The notes beneath the pieces were generated by a model, which made no database searches, was not told where the DNA came from, and worked only from the letters and a program-made list of their open reading frames with translations. This document shows positions 62,151 to 64,000 of a DNA stretch of 64,000 nucleotides, in pieces (positions within the stretch are counted from its first letter, which is position 1; each line of letters begins with the position of its first letter). The translations under genes and the position numbers were made by a program. Where the stretch lies: assembly GCA_025356055.1 (NCBI GenBank), contig JANXUU010000140.1, positions 40,569-104,568 on the forward strand. Direction: 5' to 3'. The stretch is from Sphingomonas sp. (GTDB lineage Bacteria; Pseudomonadota; Alphaproteobacteria; Sphingomonadales; Sphingomonadaceae).

Positions 62151-62735
62151 TCAGGCCCATTTGGCCACGCCGCCGTGGCGCGAGCAGGCGCCTTCGCGCT
62201 GCTTGGAGTGGCTGTAGAAACCGTCCTTGCAGCGGCCGATGGCGCCGGCCGGGTTCTTGTCGTCGGAAGACGCGGCAGGCTTCGGCGCGGGCTTGGCGAC
62301 CGGCTTGGCTACCGCGACGGTCTTGGCGACGGCAGCGGCCTTGCACACGGTCTTGTTGGAGTTGCCTGCCTTGGCGCAGTCATAGTTGCGCGTGGTGGTC
62401 GCGGTGGTGACCTGCTTGACGACCGGCTTGGCCGGGGTTGCCGCAGTGTGGCACGCGGTCTTGTTCTTGTTGCCGGCGAGGCGGCAGTCATAGTTGCGCT
62501 CGGTCTTGGTGACGGTCTTGGTCGCGACCTTGGCCGGAGCAGCGGGCTTGGCTGCGGCCTTGGCGGCCACCATCGGCTTGGCGGCGACCTTGGGTGCCGC
62601 TTTCGCAGCGGCCTTGCATTCGGTCTTGGTGGCATTGCCCGCCTTGGCGCAGTCATAGTTACGGGCGCTGGCCGGCGCCGCGGCGAGGCCGGCGGCGCCC
62701 AATGTCATCATGGCGACAAGAAACAAGCGGTTCAT
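62151..62735 (-). CDS. secreted triple-repeat protein with C-terminal DUF3761-like domain
   Basis: Signal peptide; three RNYDCxxAGNxxKTxC repeats separated by Ala/Lys/Pro linkers; GRCKDGFYSHSKQREGACSRHGGVAKW. Confidence 0.75.
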   Translation of the reverse strand: MNRLFLVAMMTLGAAGLAAAPASARNYDCAKAGNATKTECKAAAKAAPKVAAKPMVAAKAAAKPAAPAKVATKTVTKTERNYDCRLAGNKNKTACHTAATPAKPVVKQVTTATTTRNYDCAKAGNSNKTVCKAAAVAKTVAVAKPVAKPAPKPAASSDDKNPAGAIGRCKDGFYSHSKQREGACSRHGGVAKWA

Positions 62736-62861
62736 TGACACTCTCCCTCGAACGCGAGGCGCAGTTGATTCGGCACAGCGCGTCATCCCCCCATCCAAAG
62801 CGACGGGTCAACCGACTATCTCGCGGATCGCGACCCGGAGCAATGGCGCTTTTGGGGAATG

Positions 62862-62902
62862 AAAAAGGGGCAGGAGAATTGCTTCCCCGGCCCCGATTTT
62901 TC
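62862..62902 (-). terminator. Rho-independent terminator downstream of rplA
   Basis: Minus strand ggggccggggaagcaattctcctgcccc followed by TTTTT. Confidence 0.7.
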
Positions 62903-62924
62903 CGTTCGCGTGAAGGTGGGCTAC

Positions 62925-63623
62925 TTACGCGCCCATCATCTCGGATACGTCGACCTTGACGCCCGGCCCCATGGTCGAGCTCAATGCGACCTTCTGAAGG
63001 TACTTGCCCTTGGCACCGGTCGGCTTGGCCTTGACGATCGCATCGACGAAGGCGTCGAAGTTCGCCTTGAGATCGGCCGCCGGGAAGCTCGCCTTGCCGA
63101 TGCCGGCGTGGATGATCCCGGCCTTTTCGACGCGGAATTCAACCTGGCCCGACTTGGCGTCGGTGACCGCCTTCTTGACGTCCATCGTGACCGTGCCGAG
63201 CTTGGGGTTCGGCATCAGCCCCTTGGGGCCGAGAACCTTGCCGAGACGCCCGACGACACCCATCATGTCGGGGGTCGCGATAACGCGGTCGAAATCGATC
63301 TTGCCGCCCTGGATTGCTTCCATCAGATCTTCGGCGCCGACCACTTCGGCGCCCGCGGCGGTGGCTTCGTCGGCCTTGGCGCCGCGCGCGAACACCGCGA
63401 CGCGAACGTCCTTGCCGGTGCCCTTGGGCAGGTTGACGACGCCGCGCACCATCTGGTCGGCGTGGCGCGGGTCGACGCCCAGGTTGATCGCGACTTCGAG
63501 CGTCTCGTCGAACTTGGTCGAGGCCATGCTCTTGAGCAGGCCGATGGCTTCATCGACCTGATAGAGCTTCATCGGCTCGACCTTGCCCGACTGGGCCTTC
63601 TGCTTCTTGCTGATCCTGGTCAT
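62925..63623 (-). CDS. rplA: 50S ribosomal protein L1
   Basis: [70 protein letters not shown]. Confidence 0.97.
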   Translation of the reverse strand: MTRISKKQKAQSGKVEPMKLYQVDEAIGLLKSMASTKFDETLEVAINLGVDPRHADQMVRGVVNLPKGTGKDVRVAVFARGAKADEATAAGAEVVGAEDLMEAIQGGKIDFDRVIATPDMMGVVGRLGKVLGPKGLMPNPKLGTVTMDVKKAVTDAKSGQVEFRVEKAGIIHAGIGKASFPAADLKANFDAFVDAIVKAKPTGAKGKYLQKVALSSTMGPGVKVDVSEMMGA

Positions 63624-63627
63624 GCGC

Positions 63628-64000
63628 TTAACCCTCCACGACCTGGAGGCCCATCGCGCGAGCGGAGCCTTCGATGATCTTCGTTGCGGCCTCGATGTCG
63701 TTGGCGTTGAGGTCCTTCATTTTCTGTTCGGCGATTTCGGCGCACTGGCTGCGCTTGATCGAGCCGGCCGAAATCTTGCCCGGCTCCTTCGAGCCCGACT
63801 TGAGCTTGGCCGCCTTCTTGAGAAGATAGCTGGCCGGCGGGGTCTTGGTCGCGAACGAAAAGCTGCGATCGGCGAACACGGTGATGACCGTGGGGATCGG
63901 CATGCCCTTTTCCATTTCCTGCGTGGCGGCGTTGAACGCCTTGCAGAATTCCATGATGTTGACGCCGCGCTGGCCAAGCGCCGGGCCGATCGGCGGCGAC
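63628..64000 (-). CDS. rplK: 50S ribosomal protein L11, 5' end outside window
   Basis: [76 protein letters not shown]; frame open to window edge. Confidence 0.96.
   Translation of the reverse strand, partial: SPPIGPALGQRGVNIMEFCKAFNAATQEMEKGMPIPTVITVFADRSFSFATKTPPASYLLKKAAKLKSGSKEPGKISAGSIKRSQCAEIAEQKMKDLNANDIEAATKIIEGSARAMGLQVVEG

Noticed and set aside
62340-62735. Repeated blocks resembling a CRISPR-like or satellite array
   Set aside because: Repeats are in frame and encode RNYDC...KTxC protein repeats; spacing and sequence are not CRISPR-like.

Overview
GC-rich chromosomal window from an alphaproteobacterium, most likely a sphingomonad. This rests on UrcA, DUF2794 and EcfG-type promoters plus general gene content, and is an inference. 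There are about 65 protein genes and no convincing tRNA, rRNA, CRISPR, prophage or transposase. Most of the window is ordinary housekeeping: GGDEF/EAL, pgsA, katG/oxyR, cysE, rsmD, rluB-like, ampG/folC/accD/pyrF, a LytS/LytTR pair, a glycan-assembly block with manA/manC, amtB, and rplA/rplK. The striking part is 44999-60458. A compact histidine operon (yerC-hisG-D-[C-B fused]-H-A-F-IE, minus strand) lies head-to-head with a complete tryptophan operon (trpL attenuator, type I-beta DAHP synthase, trpE-G-D-[C-F fused]-B-A, plus strand). A TrpR-superfamily (YerC/YecD-like) gene sits at the divergent junction, and an inositol-monophosphatase-family gene that could supply histidinol-phosphatase abuts the his operon 3' end. 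Both operons carry enteric/gammaproteobacterial features (gene order, HisIE and TrpCF fusions, long HisG, TrpB motif [15 protein letters not shown]). They also carry an unusual HisC-HisB fusion. I think this his-trp divergent module is the most novel system here. Other leads are a one-base frameshift in a UvrD/PcrA helicase, a frameshifted SPFH/prohibitin remnant, two EcfG-like promoters, a perfect long-spaced inverted repeat before amtB, tandem GNRA-capped hairpins, and a triple-repeat secreted DUF3761 protein. All family calls come from reading sequence motifs; no searches were run.
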